This document shows positions 10,402 to 20,989 of a stretch of 64,000 nt of DNA, in pieces. The notes below the pieces were generated by a model. That model had not been told where the DNA came from. It did not search any database and saw only the letters and a program-made list of their open reading frames with translations. The position numbers and the translations under genes were made by a program. This DNA is from Fragum whitleyi. Its lineage: Eukaryota > Mollusca > Bivalvia > Cardiida > Cardiidae. The stretch lies in contig OX411547.1 in NCBI GenBank assembly GCA_948146395.1, forward strand, positions 59,605,566-59,669,565, written 5' to 3'. Position 1 is the stretch's first letter, and the number at the start of each line of letters is the position of its first letter.

Positions 10402-11757
10402 TTACATGTCCGATGTTCCTTGTGAAGGATCAGCATACTCCAAATCGTCATATTCGTAAAGATCGTCGTCGTCGAATAATTCCTTGACCCTGATATCGCC
10501 ACCATGACGGACGGACCCGAAACCTCCGCGAATTCCGGACTGGGAGTCTCCCTTATTCCAGCCTGACTGGTACTGAACATATCGGTTACTCTCCTCGTTA
10601 AACTCGTCAGCACGGATATCAGCACCGTGACGGACCGGGCCGAAACCACGTGTTCCCTTCTGGGAATCGAACTTGTTTGTTCCGGCTTGAAGGATAATCA
10701 GCCTATTACCTTCTTCGTTCAAATCATCAGCTCTAATATCGGCCCCGTGTCTGACTGAACCAAAGCCGCCTCTCATTCCCTTCTGGGAGTCGAACTTATT
10801 CGTACCGGCCTGGAGGATGACCAAACGATTACCCTCTTCATTCATGTCATCGGCTCGTATATCAGCGCCATGACGGACTGGACCAAAGCCTCTGGTGCCT
10901 TTCTGAGAATCGAACTTATTTGTACCGGACTGTAAGATGACCATTGCGTTACTTTGTTCGTTTACGTCATCAGCTCTAATATCGGCGCCGTGTCGGACTG
11001 ATCCAAAACCTCCCCTCATGCCTTTCTGGGAGTCGTATTTATTGGTACCAGCTTGGAGTATCACAATTCTATTTCCATCTTCATTAAGATCGTCTGCCCT
11101 GATATCGGCGCCATGGCGGACAGGGCCAAAACCTCGTGTACCTTTTTGGGAATCGAACTTGTTGGTACCTGCCTGCAGAATTACCATTGCGTTACTCTCT
11201 TCGTTCATGTCGTCAGCCTTGATGTCAGCGCCATGTCTAACGGCACCAAAGCCGCCGCGCATACCTTTCTGGCTGTCAAATTTGTTTGTGCCTGCTTGTA
11301 AGATGACAATACCCTGACCTTCTTCATTTGCGTCGTCCGCTCTTATATCAGCGCCATGACGAACGGGCCCGAAGCCTCTTGTGCCCTTTTGTGAGTCGAA
11401 TTTATTGGTACCCGCTTGTAGAATAACCATAGCATTACCGTCGTTATTCAAATCATCGGCTCTAATATCAGCGCAGTGTCGCTGGGTACCTATTCGCATT
11501 CCTTTTTGTGAATCGTATTTGTTTGTGCCGGACTGCAGCCATACTTCGTTTTCGCCATCTTTTAAAAGATCATCTGCTCGTATGTCGGCCCCGTGACGTA
11601 CGGCCCCATAACAGGTCATTCCTTTTTGTGAGGCGAATTTGTTCGTGCCATTTTGTAAAATGAGCATGGACTGCCCAGCCTTAAGCTGGCTTCGAGTAAA
11701 TTTCCTCTTTTTCTTCTGTTGCGCGGGGGCCCCTGGTCCGTTCATGTTTTGTGGTGC
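10402..11757 (-). CDS. Calponin-locus alternative terminal exon D (10 calponin repeats in dimers)
   Basis: Terminal exon of 451 codons plus stop. The acceptor is gttatttcag at 11758-11767 and the exon opens in phase 0 with APQNMNGPGAPAQQ. The entry motif is FTRSQLKAGQ. Ten repeats follow. From unit 3 onward two types alternate strictly: one with KGTRGFGPVRHGADI, the other with KGMRGGFGxVRHGADI. The array therefore grew as a two-repeat unit. Most units read NKFDSQ or NKYDSQ instead of the usual NKFASQ. The last unit (YQSGWNKGDSQ) is diverged, followed by RVKELFDDDD and an acidic, tyrosine-bearing tail ending SQGTSDM. The leader has no GPKP motif. A methionine five codons in could start a CH-less form; joined to the CH exons it would give about 576 residues. 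Confidence 0.92.
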   Translation of the reverse strand, partial: APQNMNGPGAPAQQKKKRKFTRSQLKAGQSMLILQNGTNKFASQKGMTCYGAVRHGADIRADDLLKDGENEVWLQSGTNKYDSQKGMRIGTQRHCADIRADDLNNDGNAMVILQAGTNKFDSQKGTRGFGPVRHGADIRADDANEEGQGIVILQAGTNKFDSQKGMRGGFGAVRHGADIKADDMNEESNAMVILQAGTNKFDSQKGTRGFGPVRHGADIRADDLNEDGNRIVILQAGTNKYDSQKGMRGGFGSVRHGADIRADDVNEQSNAMVILQSGTNKFDSQKGTRGFGPVRHGADIRADDMNEEGNRLVILQAGTNKFDSQKGMRGGFGSVRHGADIRADDLNEEGNRLIILQAGTNKFDSQKGTRGFGPVRHGADIRADEFNEESNRYVQYQSGWNKGDSQSGIRGGFGSVRHGGDIRVKELFDDDDLYEYDDLEYADPSQGTSDM

Positions 11758-12540
11758 CTGAAATAACAAGACAAAATATGGCATGCACTCTTTTTCATCG
11801 ACTTTGCCAAATTTTACTAAACCATATACAAATACGACATAAGGTAAAATCTTTCACCAAAGATAAAACCAGTTATAACAAATGTAATCGACATCAATGT
11901 TATGGGGATGTATTGTTAATTTGGTTATTAATGCAACACAAACATATTTTTAGGAAATTATGAAAATCATTTTCAAACATGTATAGATAGATAATAAACA
12001 TATTCTCCCTACTTTAAATATATCTTCATTGCTAATCAAATTTGATTGTTTTGTCAAGTTTAAGGTATAGAAAAGGAAAAGAAGCAAACAGACCAAACTA
12101 GAAAACAAATCAAAACAACAAATATCATAAATAACACTTACAAAAGTACAAAACTGTGCGCCGCCATATTTAAAGTCTTCTTAGTTTGTTTCGATTTCAT
12201 GTTCTGTTTGAATAATTGAAACAGGAGAATCCTTGTAAAAAGCGATTTCATTGTAGTAAGTAAAACAGCAATTATTTAAAATAAATACAAAATAAAGGCA
12301 TTTACTAGAAATACCCTAATACTACTTTATTCGGCATGTCTTAAGATCTATTTATATCTCGCTCCCTAAGTCGCTAAAGACACGATATTCATTAAGATAA
12401 TAATCGCACACCAGTCTGAACAGCATACTTGGGTAAGAATCGTCAGTTGGAAACAAAACCCTTAATCTCAGCTGCAATACGAGTGATCAGTAGATTTTCG
12501 GCCATATTTAGGCCAGGTGAATGGCCCTGCCTAGAACTAT

Positions 12541-12962
12541 AAGTAACATCGTAAAATTGACATAACCTCGATCAAAAGGATTCTTATTCGCTCGATCAGC
12601 GCTCCTTTCAATGCAGTCAAATCTCTCACACCAATCGCAAAAAAAATCGCTCCAAAGTTCTTCAAAACGCTTCGAAATCGTTCACACATTTCATTCAATT
12701 CGATCGAATCATTTCATTGGCGGATTAAGATTTCAAAGCGTCTGATAAGTCCGAAAAGACACACAAACAGAAAAAACTTTGGATTTTTAAGAGGGAGGTA
12801 ATAGAATATTGCTAATTTTGTCCAATTTGGCGAAATTACCGATTTTGTATTACATACTCTTGAAAATCCTTATTAGGACCTGGCTCGTTTGTCTCATTCA
12901 AATTCATTCCGAAATCACTCAAAAAACATCCCTCTTATTAATTTCACGATGTTATTGATTGT
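12541..12962. mobile_element. Family C repetitive element, copy 1
   Basis: Starts AACATCGTAAAATTGACAT and ends with the inverse AATTTCACGATGTT. The interior holds the family's hairpin GAGGGAGGTAATAG...GCTAATTTTGTCC and the CACTCAGCGCTCC-type segment. It lies between exons D and E. A perfect CArG-like CCTTATTAGG at 12868-12877 is inside, but about that many are expected by chance in 64 kb of AT-rich DNA. Confidence 0.75.
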
Positions 12963-13825
12963 ATTCAGTTTCCAAGTATTAATACGTCTCAAGATTGTCT
13001 CTATGGTCTAGAATCTGTTTTCTTAATGTAAAAAGATTCCTCTTAACAAGTGACACTAATTGTAAATAATATAGTTTTACGAAACGATTTTATTTTCAAT
13101 AATTAACAAAATGTGATTCTTATACAATTTACAAAAAAAAATTGACAATGTAAAATGATGTTCTGAACACAATTTGCAGACTCATTTCTTATAAATTACT
13201 AACAACCTTGAAGCTTTATAATCTATCATATACTTATTTTTAAGATAGGAAAGTGAACTTTGAAATCATAATATTATCTGTTATTCTTGACTTTGCAGGA
13301 AGCACCATCGCTTAGACGTAGTTTAACGAGTTTACTTTTTCAACAATTTGGTATTTGTATTATTTTTTTTCGGAAAGTTACGTAGACGCGTGTATTATTT
13401 ACTATATCATAAAGCTAAACGGATAAAAGTGTTTTAAAATTATGTATCTTTTTATCATCTGGTTACCAAAAAATGTATCTTTTATACCTTGAATAAGCTG
13501 AGTTTACGAGTAATTGGTCGCCCATCGAACAATTATTTTTAAATGTCGAATTGCAAAATGTGAAAATGTCGACTATCTATTAATCATAAATATCTACGAA
13601 TGTTTAAATATCCGATTTCATCCGGAAAAGCTGATGTACATCGACCTCGAATGCACCAAACCGTTTACCAAGATACATAAACCCTGTCACGTCAAAAATA
13701 TAGATAACACTCTTTTTGTAAAATATTTGCAGTGTCGCGTTTGTCGTTGAATATGTCTAGTGAATAAGATCAGCTGAAACAATGCCATTACACAGACACT
13801 GAAGTTATATTGAAATAACGAATGC

Positions 13826-13955
13826 TTAAGGTAGTAGACCCGTAATAGTTTCGCAACGTTTTGGAAGTCATAAACTTTCATAGGGAAAAATCGGTCAACC
13901 TTGTGAAAGACCATGAGTTTCAGAATATTGCGACACTATTAAGGGTCCACTACCC
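13826..13955. mobile_element. Palindromic MITE, family A copy 4 (internally deleted)
   Basis: TTAAGGTAGTAGACCCGTAA at the left and TTAAGGGTCCACTACC at the right. The central palindrome seen in other copies is mostly missing. Confidence 0.8.
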
Positions 13956-13976
13956 GAATAGTAGATGGGTCATGAG

Positions 13977-14193
13977 TTAACCCTTTGCTGTTTAATCCCT
14001 GCTTTTCACGTGCCTGTGATTTTATAATTGAGAAAACACTGTGAAAAAAGAAGAAATTGCTTCTGACAAGCAATTTCCTCTTTTTCCACACTATTTTCTA
14101 CCCTACTGAGTGGTTATTTTTCAAATTAAATCCACTTTAAATTCGTCTGCAAAACCTTTGAATTTGGACAGGTCTAAAATTTTGTAAAACAGT
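13977..14193. mobile_element. Foldback element, family H copy 1
   Basis: Contains the hairpin GAAGAAATTGCTTCTGACAA / GCAATTTCCTC inside longer diverged arms (CCCTTTGCTGTTTAATCCC to TTTTGTAAAACAG). The same unit recurs inverted at 50190-50415. Confidence 0.8.
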
Positions 14194-14194
14194 A

Positions 14195-16095
14195 ATATAG
14201 AGACTACATTGCAGGTAACAAGTCGCTTCTCGGCTTATCATGATGTTATCTGTTATTCAATTAAAAAGAATCTTATGATGTCGTTTGATCTAAGGAAATC
14301 GTTCCCTGTTGATCACAAAGCTGATTTCTATTCCGTTAATTACTATTTTATCATCATTATTCTTATTCATTATTATTATTATTTAAAAACGTATTTTTAT
14401 GTAGTCGTTTGATTGTATCTGTTTACAAAAGATTGTGTGTGCGAAACGGGTCAGTTATACGGTATTAAGGATCTTGGTCTTAAGTAAATGGAATGCACCT
14501 TGCACTTGACTAAGGCTTTATCATTATTATTTCACATGTTCTTTTGCTCAAACTAACTGAAAAAAAAACCAAAACTTTTTTTAAAAAAAAATCTTACTTT
14601 CCTTCTTCAAATTCCACATATACGCCCATCACAATGTTTTAATTTAAGAAACACAAGAGTAAATGAATGAATCAGAATTACAAGTAAGCCTCCTACACGC
14701 AAAAAATAGACGAAATAGATACTAATGAATGGCGCATATTTCAACCATATCGCCCCTTTTTTTAGAAATTAAGATATCGTCCCAGCGTCAGAATCCGTCG
14801 GGTAACCTCCTATTATTTTCATTTTTTTTAATAATGTTTCCAATGTCAAAAAGATGGACATATAGGTGAACGGACAAAGTGTCTATTGTATAGTAATTGA
14901 CGTCATTCAACGACTTAATTGTCGTTCAATATTTCTTACTACGTCATTTAAACAATTCAAAAGATGTAGATGTCATTTGAGAATTCTGACGTTGAATCGA
15001 TTTCAAAATTTCTCATGACTGGTGAAACTACCTAAACTAACACTATCAAAACCAAATAAAATATCCCAATTATTCTCTTTCCCAACCATACATGAACTTG
15101 TTCTTTTTCAATCGTTGTCTTTCGACAGATGATTTTTAGATGACTATGTTTATTTATAGATCTTAAATGCCAGTTAAGGTACATCGCGTATTTTATGTTT
15201 CGCGTTTTCGATATTTTTAACGAATGAATAAATTTTCAAAAAAAAAGTCCCACTTTATTGTTGTATTTTTTTGCGTTAATCTGTTACCATTTTTATTATT
15301 AATTATCCTTAAAATTGAATGCATAAAAAATTCAAATATTAGAGATTTAAAAATTATCGCAAATGTCTTTTTTCCCTTTTTTGTGAATGATAATTAATAT
15401 CAAATTTGACCAATTTTCGATGTTACATTACTTACATTTGGGTATTAATGACAAGTGTTTTAAATGAAATATTTTGCTTTCTTGGTGCAATGGAATATTC
15501 TCTTTTATTAACATATCTTATACGCATGAATGAAAAATATGATTAATGAATAAATACTATATCTAAAGCTTTGATATGCATACAACAAAAACTATTTCTA
15601 CTATAAAATCACGACTCCAGCGAATAGTTGATTTAAATCGAACACTTCGTAATCACAGCTTGCATCAAAATGTAATTATAAGCCATTTAAAGTAAATTGA
15701 GCTTTATTTTTCTCCAAATCACTTAAAGAAACCTTATTGCACGATATTGAAATATCGATTATTTCTCTCTAATGATATGCATTTGCAATTCATACAAGAT
15801 TTTCTTTCGCTTTAAGGTTGCAATCCGGTAAGCTCTTAATGCAAATTTCACTCCAAATGAAACATTTGCTAGTTGGTGGATACCAATCTTTATTTACCGA
15901 GATTAGAGACTTTGACAAATATCTAAATCAAAAGGTATCTTATTGATCAAATATATTGAATCATTGGTTATCATGTTCATTAGTTAATATCTTTGTTGCT
16001 TTACCTATGAATTGCTATATAGATTCATATTCTCTGTTTACTATTGTTTCTCATTTTGATGATATCTGATTTGGAAAGGAACTTAAAGATCTGTT
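14195..16095. other. Non-coding stretch between exons D and E
   Basis: AT-rich with homopolymer runs. No ORF of known family and no calponin-like segment was seen on either strand. Confidence 0.6.
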
Positions 16096-16101
16096 TTTAA
16101 T
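16096..16101 (-). promoter_or_regulatory. Possible variant poly(A) signal for exon E
   Basis: ATTAAA on the minus strand about 94 bases after the exon E stop. It is the common variant hexamer; no AATAAA was seen closer. Confidence 0.35.
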
Positions 16102-16194
16102 TGTTTAAAATGTTATTGCATCAGTTATTCTACATAGGCCAAAACGATCTACGTTGATAAACTAGTAGATGGTCACAGAAAATCTCTATTCTTT

Positions 16195-17238
16195 TCAAAA
16201 GTCACAGTACGATTCCTCTATATTTGGAATTTGCATATCTGCAGGGTGTCTCATAGATCCAAACGACATTCCTGATTGACTAGCCCCTTTATTGCTACCA
16301 GCCTGCAATCCGACGTAACCCTGGCTTTCCATCGCCATTTCATCACTTCGAATGTCGGACACATGACGTGGAGCACCAAAATTCATACCGGCCTGACTTG
16401 CACCTTTGTTATACCCCGACTGTGCAGGTAAAATAGCCTGACCTTCCTGCTCAAACCCTCCGACACGCTCATCAGCGATCTGACGTGGAGCTCCATAACT
16501 CATACCAGCTTGTGACGCGCCTTTGTTATAACCCATTTGTCCGCCAATGACGGCTTGGCCTGCCCGGTCAAATTCTTCTGTGACAGGGTTAATATGTCTG
16601 GTAGAGCCAAAGGACATGCCTGACTGGCTTGCACCCTTATTGAATCCCGATTGTGCCGGTAAAATAGCTTGGCTTGACATCTGTGAGTCTGATGCTATGC
16701 GATTGTCCGATACTTGTCTCGGTGCACCGTAGCTCATACCGGCTTGACTTGCTCCCTTATTGTACCCCATCTGGCCACCGATTATAGCCTGTCCCGTCCT
16801 ATCCATTTCAACCCCAGTCTGTGTGTCAGATATATGTCTGGTTGCACCAAAAGACATTCCGGCCTGACTAGCTCCTCTGTTATATCCAGCTTGGCCCCCG
16901 ACAATAGCATGTGAGTCTTGTGCCATTTCTGCAGCCTGAATATCCGCAATGTGTCTAGTTGATCCCAGGGACATACCTTTTTGACTTGCACCTTTGTTAA
17001 ACCCAGCTTGACCACCTATAATACCTTGGCCCGATCGATCGAAATCGTCTGCGCGAATATCCGCAATATGTCTAGATGCACCGATTTTCATTCCGGCTTG
17101 AGAAGCACATTTGTTTGTACCAGCCTGTAGTCCTATAATGGCTTTTCCTGCGTTAAGCTGCTCGTCTGTGAAAACACGAACGTTCTTTGTCGTTGGCTTC
17201 GGTCCAGCTGTTGGTCCATTAAATTTATGACGTTGAGC
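16195..17238 (-). CDS. Calponin-locus alternative terminal exon E (8 calponin repeats, Gly-rich type)
   Basis: Terminal exon of 347 codons plus stop. The frame stays open 49 codons upstream of its first internal methionine, back to a phase-0 acceptor (cattgtag) at 17239, so that methionine is not the start. It opens AQRHKFNGPTAGPKP, the Mp20/myophilin-type linker shared with exons F and G, then FTDEQLNAGK. Eight repeats follow, mostly of a distinct type (GGQxGYNKGASQAGMSYGAPRQ). Two near-identical pairs (units 4-5 and 6-7) again suggest dimer duplication. The C-terminus is short (IEESYCDF) and lacks the strongly acidic tail of the other six exons. With no methionine before the first repeat, this exon needs an upstream coding exon. 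Joined to CH it gives about 472 residues. Confidence 0.9.
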   Translation of the reverse strand, partial: AQRHKFNGPTAGPKPTTKNVRVFTDEQLNAGKAIIGLQAGTNKCASQAGMKIGASRHIADIRADDFDRSGQGIIGGQAGFNKGASQKGMSLGSTRHIADIQAAEMAQDSHAIVGGQAGYNRGASQAGMSFGATRHISDTQTGVEMDRTGQAIIGGQMGYNKGASQAGMSYGAPRQVSDNRIASDSQMSSQAILPAQSGFNKGASQSGMSFGSTRHINPVTEEFDRAGQAVIGGQMGYNKGASQAGMSYGAPRQIADERVGGFEQEGQAILPAQSGYNKGASQAGMNFGAPRHVSDIRSDEMAMESQGYVGLQAGSNKGASQSGMSFGSMRHPADMQIPNIEESYCDF

Positions 17239-17916
17239 CTACAATGATATAGAAATCAGAAAAATAATTTCTAACTCGAAATAAATGCAATGAAAGCACT
17301 TAATCTACATGCCATCCAACAATGAAGATGAAACAAATTATTCAAATATGAAAAAGTGTTTGGTTACATACTATCAAACCAAAAAAAGGAAAAGATAAAT
17401 TGAAATTTGTACTTACTTTGATGTTCTATCACAATGTCTTTGGATCGCTCGAAAAACGCAGAAACAGTGTTTTCTTTCGTTGAATACATTTCAAATTATT
17501 TTACATACCGTTTTGGATTTAATGGCAATAAAATCATCTCATTTGATAAAACAACAAAAATCCTCTCTCGGAATACGAATTTATTTTCACACACACAATT
17601 ATACAAACTACAATGATAATAAAGCGACTATGAGAAAAGCGCTATTGAAATTGTATGATATGAAGGTAGGCTTGTTTCGAATGGATTCTGAATAAAACTA
17701 TGGCTTTTAAGTTGAAGAATGATTAAAAAAATTATCATTTAATTCAGAACACTAGATAGCGGAAGAATTTGAATTTATAATACACCACCAACTTGTTTAA
17801 ATGCGACAAATTCACTGTTTTTGTTGTTCATTTACATTGTCTTTTCATGACGACTCCAATAGATTTATACACTATAGAGTTTTAGTGAGAAATGACATGC
17901 AGTTAAAAACATTATG

Positions 17917-18335
17917 AATTTGACACTCACTGCGATCAAAACCATTCAATATCACTCACTCAGAGCTCCATTCATTCATTCATTCCAAACACTCACTCAA
18001 ATCGATCAACAACGCCCCGACTTCATTAAAAATCATTTCGAAATCGTTCAAATCGATCATCATTTGATTCAAATCTATTAATTTTTTCTTCGATTTTATT
18101 GGCTGGTAAGAATTTTAAAGTGCCTAATTGGTCCATGAAGACACACAAACAGAAAACTATATATAATTTCTTAAAGGGAGGTAATAAATGTCGCTAATTT
18201 TGTTCATCTTGAACAAAATTAGCAATATCAGATTACCTCACTTGAATTTCACTCAAAACTCGCTCCATAAACTCATTCGATTTCATTTCAAAATCATTCC
18301 AAAGTCATCCATTGTGTCAATTTCATGATGTTCCT
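17917..18335. mobile_element. Family C repetitive element, copy 2
   Basis: Runs from GACACTCACTGCGATC through CAGAGCTCCATTCATTC and the hairpin GGGAGGTAATAAATGTCGC/ATTTTGTTCATCTTGAAC to GTCAATTTCATGATGTT. It lies between exons E and F and may contain the poly(A) signal used by exon F (TTTATT on plus at 18095-18100). Confidence 0.75.
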
Positions 18336-18404
18336 ACATGTATTTCCATTCTGATCTATTCTTCCTTCTTATCTAGCTTTCTAATTTTTCATTTTGTCTT
18401 TAAG

Positions 18405-19136
18405 CTATTCATAATCCTCATAAACGACCTCTTCATCGTCTAGATACTCGAGTTCATCACATAGTTCTTTCACTCTGATATCGGATATGAGTCGCGGTGC
18501 ACCAAACGAAGTCATCCCTCGTTGGGACGCGTATTTATTCGTACCAGATTGAAGACCTAACGTAGCCATACCCTCTTGTGATACATCATCGGCTTTTATA
18601 TCGGCAATGTGACGAACTGCTCCGAAACTCATACCCTTTTGTGAGGCGAATTTATTGGTTCCAGATTGTAGGATAATTGTTGACATGCTTTCCTTCGAAA
18701 CGTCGCCCGCTTTTATATCGGCAATGTGGCGAACTGATCCGAAACTCATGCCTTTTTGAGAAGCATATTGATTTGATCCCATTTGAATATTTATAACTGA
18801 CTGACCGTCACGTGACATTTCATCAGATTTTATGTCTGATACGTGCCTAACAGCCCCGAAACTTCGACTACCTGCTTGAGAAGCAAATTGGTTCGTTCCG
18901 GATTGAAGTGAGATGTGACCATAGCCTTCAGGATCTGCGTCGTCACACTTAATGTCAGATACGTGCCTTGCACTGCCGAAACTCATTCCTTTCTGGCTCG
19001 CGAATTTGTTAGTTCCTGACTGAAGTCCAATCATAGTTTGTCCAGCACGAAGTTGAGATCGTGTGAATAATTTCCTTTCTTTACGAGCAAGGGGCTTTGG
19101 TCCGCATGTAGGACCGTCAAATTTATTTCGTTGTGC
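18405..19136 (-). CDS. Calponin-locus alternative terminal exon F (5 calponin repeats)
   Basis: Terminal exon of 243 codons plus stop. The acceptor is gattccttgcag at 19137 and the exon opens in phase 0 with AQRNKFDGPTCGPKP. A basic spacer and FTRSQLRAGQ enter five repeats of the canonical LQSGTNKFASQKGMSFGSVRH form. Unit 2 has AGSRSFG in place of KGMSFG. The end is RVKELCDELEY followed by an acidic tail. No methionine precedes the repeats within the exon. Joined to the CH exons the product is about 368 residues with one CH domain and five repeats. I recall, unchecked, that mussel muscle calponin-like proteins have this architecture, so F may encode the conventional isoform. Confidence 0.93.
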   Translation of the reverse strand, partial: AQRNKFDGPTCGPKPLARKERKLFTRSQLRAGQTMIGLQSGTNKFASQKGMSFGSARHVSDIKCDDADPEGYGHISLQSGTNQFASQAGSRSFGAVRHVSDIKSDEMSRDGQSVINIQMGSNQYASQKGMSFGSVRHIADIKAGDVSKESMSTIILQSGTNKFASQKGMSFGAVRHIADIKADDVSQEGMATLGLQSGTNKYASQRGMTSFGAPRLISDIRVKELCDELEYLDDEEVVYEDYE

Positions 19137-19902
19137 CTGCAAGGAATCACCAATGTCATATGTCAATGACATGAATACATTACGTGCCTAGTAAAGATTA
19201 CCAATAACAGGCACTTGTTGTAGTCATGGCAATAAGGTAATGTAACTCGGTATGCAATCACCAGTAAAGAAGTTAATTCGATTTACAACAGATAAAATAT
19301 TATTCAGAGTACACTATACTTTTTATCAAATCATTTTAGAAAATAAAAAAAAAACATTTGGAAAAGAGAAAACGGAATGAAATTACTCAACAATGGTTCA
19401 GAAAAGACATTTCATTTAACCTTCATTTAGCAAATAGAATTAAAAATCAAACATATCAATCTTTTCTTTGAGTAATTACTGGTTTGAAAAGCAATATTGG
19501 AGATATATAATTTAACATGCAAAGTTTTTAAGCTAATTCATGGATTGATATTCAGCATTCACCAAGAAAAATCTAGCATTCGCTGTTGCTTATATTTTAT
19601 TGTGTATAATTACCTATAAATACCTATGCATATATATAAGGGATATTATTAAACATTCGTTATGTTTCTCATTGATAACTCGAAACTAATCTACTATGCA
19701 AAAATATTTTATTACCTTTAGTTCTAAACACGAAGCATTAGAAATGGAATACATGTATAGTGTTATTTGAATAAAGTTATATCTATTGTACAAAATCGCC
19801 AAATATAAGTTCATCGATTTCTAAATGTATGGTGACCAAAAAGTTGACGAGGACTCAGACGGGAAATAAGTAGAATTGCCGATTTTTTTTATCAAAATGA
19901 TT

Positions 19903-19908
19903 TTTATT
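19903..19908 (-). promoter_or_regulatory. Poly(A) signal for exon G
   Basis: AATAAA on the minus strand about 200 bases after the exon G stop. Confidence 0.5.
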
Positions 19909-20108
19909 TGTGATAAAATGAAAAATTGGTAAATGATTCAGATTCTAAAAACATCAATTCGAAACATTTCTGTTTAAGTTTTGACATGCTCTTCTTGTGA
20001 AATATTAACTTAAAAAATTATCATCTAACATTAAGTATAGGGAATTGGATCAAATGAGTCATTAATTGTAACTTAATGTAGATTCGAAGACTTTTTAAGA
20101 AGTCAGTG

Positions 20109-20984
20109 TTAGTCAGTTTGTGCAGGGTCTTGTTCCATCTGATCTTGTTGCATGTATTCCTCATCTTCGTCGTCGAATTCGTATTCATCACAAATGTCGG
20201 AGACCTTGATATCTGAAACATGTCTCGGGGCACCAAACCCTCTCATTCCGCTCTGAGATGCACCTTTATTCCAACCAGCCTGGATGTTGATTATGCCCGC
20301 ACTCTCTTGTTGGTATTCGTCCGCTCTTATGTCAGCAACGTGTCGAACGGAACCGAAGGACATCCCTTTCTGAGTCGCATATTTGTTTGATCCCATTTGT
20401 AGACCTACGTCTTTATTGCTATCTTGGTTATATTCGTCCGCTCGAATGTCCGCACAATGCCGGACGGACCCAAAGGACATGCCTTTCTGAGATGCGTACT
20501 TATTAGAGCCCATCTGTAAGCCCACGTCTTTATTACCCTCTTGGTTTAAGTCATCGGCACGAATATCTGCACAATGGCGGACAGAACCAAAGGACATTCC
20601 CTTTTGACTAGCAAATTTATTGGTTCCTGATTGTAGCGTTAAATCAGCTTGTCCCTCGTTGCAAGCGTCGTCTGCCCGGATGTCAGCGATATGTCGGATT
20701 GCCCCAAAGCTCATTCCTTTTTGGCTGGCGAATTTATTGGTTCCACTTTGTAAGCCAACTTCGGCTTGACCTTCTTTATTAATGTCGTCGGCTCTTATAT
20801 CGGCACAATGTCGAACACTACCCATCGCCATCCCCTTTTGTGATGCGAATTTGTTTGTACCGTGTTGAAGAGATAAAATGCTATGCCCTGCTCGAATTTG
20901 TTGTCTCGAAAATTTGTTCTTTGGCTTATCTCTTGGCGTAGGCTTTGGCCCGCATGTAGGACCATCAAACTTGTGTCTTTGAGC
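20109..20984 (-). CDS. Calponin-locus alternative terminal exon G (6 calponin repeats), nearest the CH exons
   Basis: Terminal exon of 291 codons plus stop. The acceptor is gtttttcag at 20985. The frame is open from the acceptor through AQRHKFDGPTCGPKPTPRDK and FSRQQIRAGHS into the first repeat, 51 codons before the first methionine. Six repeats of the LQSGTNKFASQKGMSFGSVRH type follow, the last diverged (IQAGWNKGASQSGMRGFGAPRH). The tail is KVSDICDEYEFDDEDEEY plus a Gln/Asp-rich end. The last unit resembles that of exon D (GWNKGxSQSG), hinting at shared ancestry. The exon lies 3.75 kb downstream of the CH donor at 24736 and is the first terminal exon a transcript meets. The joined product is about 416 residues. 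Confidence 0.93.
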   Translation of the reverse strand, partial: AQRHKFDGPTCGPKPTPRDKPKNKFSRQQIRAGHSILSLQHGTNKFASQKGMAMGSVRHCADIRADDINKEGQAEVGLQSGTNKFASQKGMSFGAIRHIADIRADDACNEGQADLTLQSGTNKFASQKGMSFGSVRHCADIRADDLNQEGNKDVGLQMGSNKYASQKGMSFGSVRHCADIRADEYNQDSNKDVGLQMGSNKYATQKGMSFGSVRHVADIRADEYQQESAGIINIQAGWNKGASQSGMRGFGAPRHVSDIKVSDICDEYEFDDEDEEYMQQDQMEQDPAQTD

Positions 20985-20989
20985 CTGAA

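Noticed and set aside
10368..11317. Long ORFs in other frames through the calponin exons (for example 10937-11317 plus strand)
   Set aside because: They repeat with the calponin array and have no splice or start context; shadows of repetitive coding DNA.
12868..12877. Perfect CArG box CCTTATTAGG as a muscle enhancer
   Set aside because: It lies inside a family C element, and several matches are expected by chance in 64 kb of AT-rich DNA.
16195..17091. A 298-residue protein starting at the methionine of 'MKIGASRH'
   Set aside because: That methionine lies inside the first calponin repeat (the Gly-Met of QAGM). The frame continues 49 codons upstream to a phase-0 acceptor with the shared GPKP linker.
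20109..20831. A 240-residue protein starting at 'MAMGSVRH'
   Set aside because: Same reason: it starts inside repeat 1; the exon extends to 20984.
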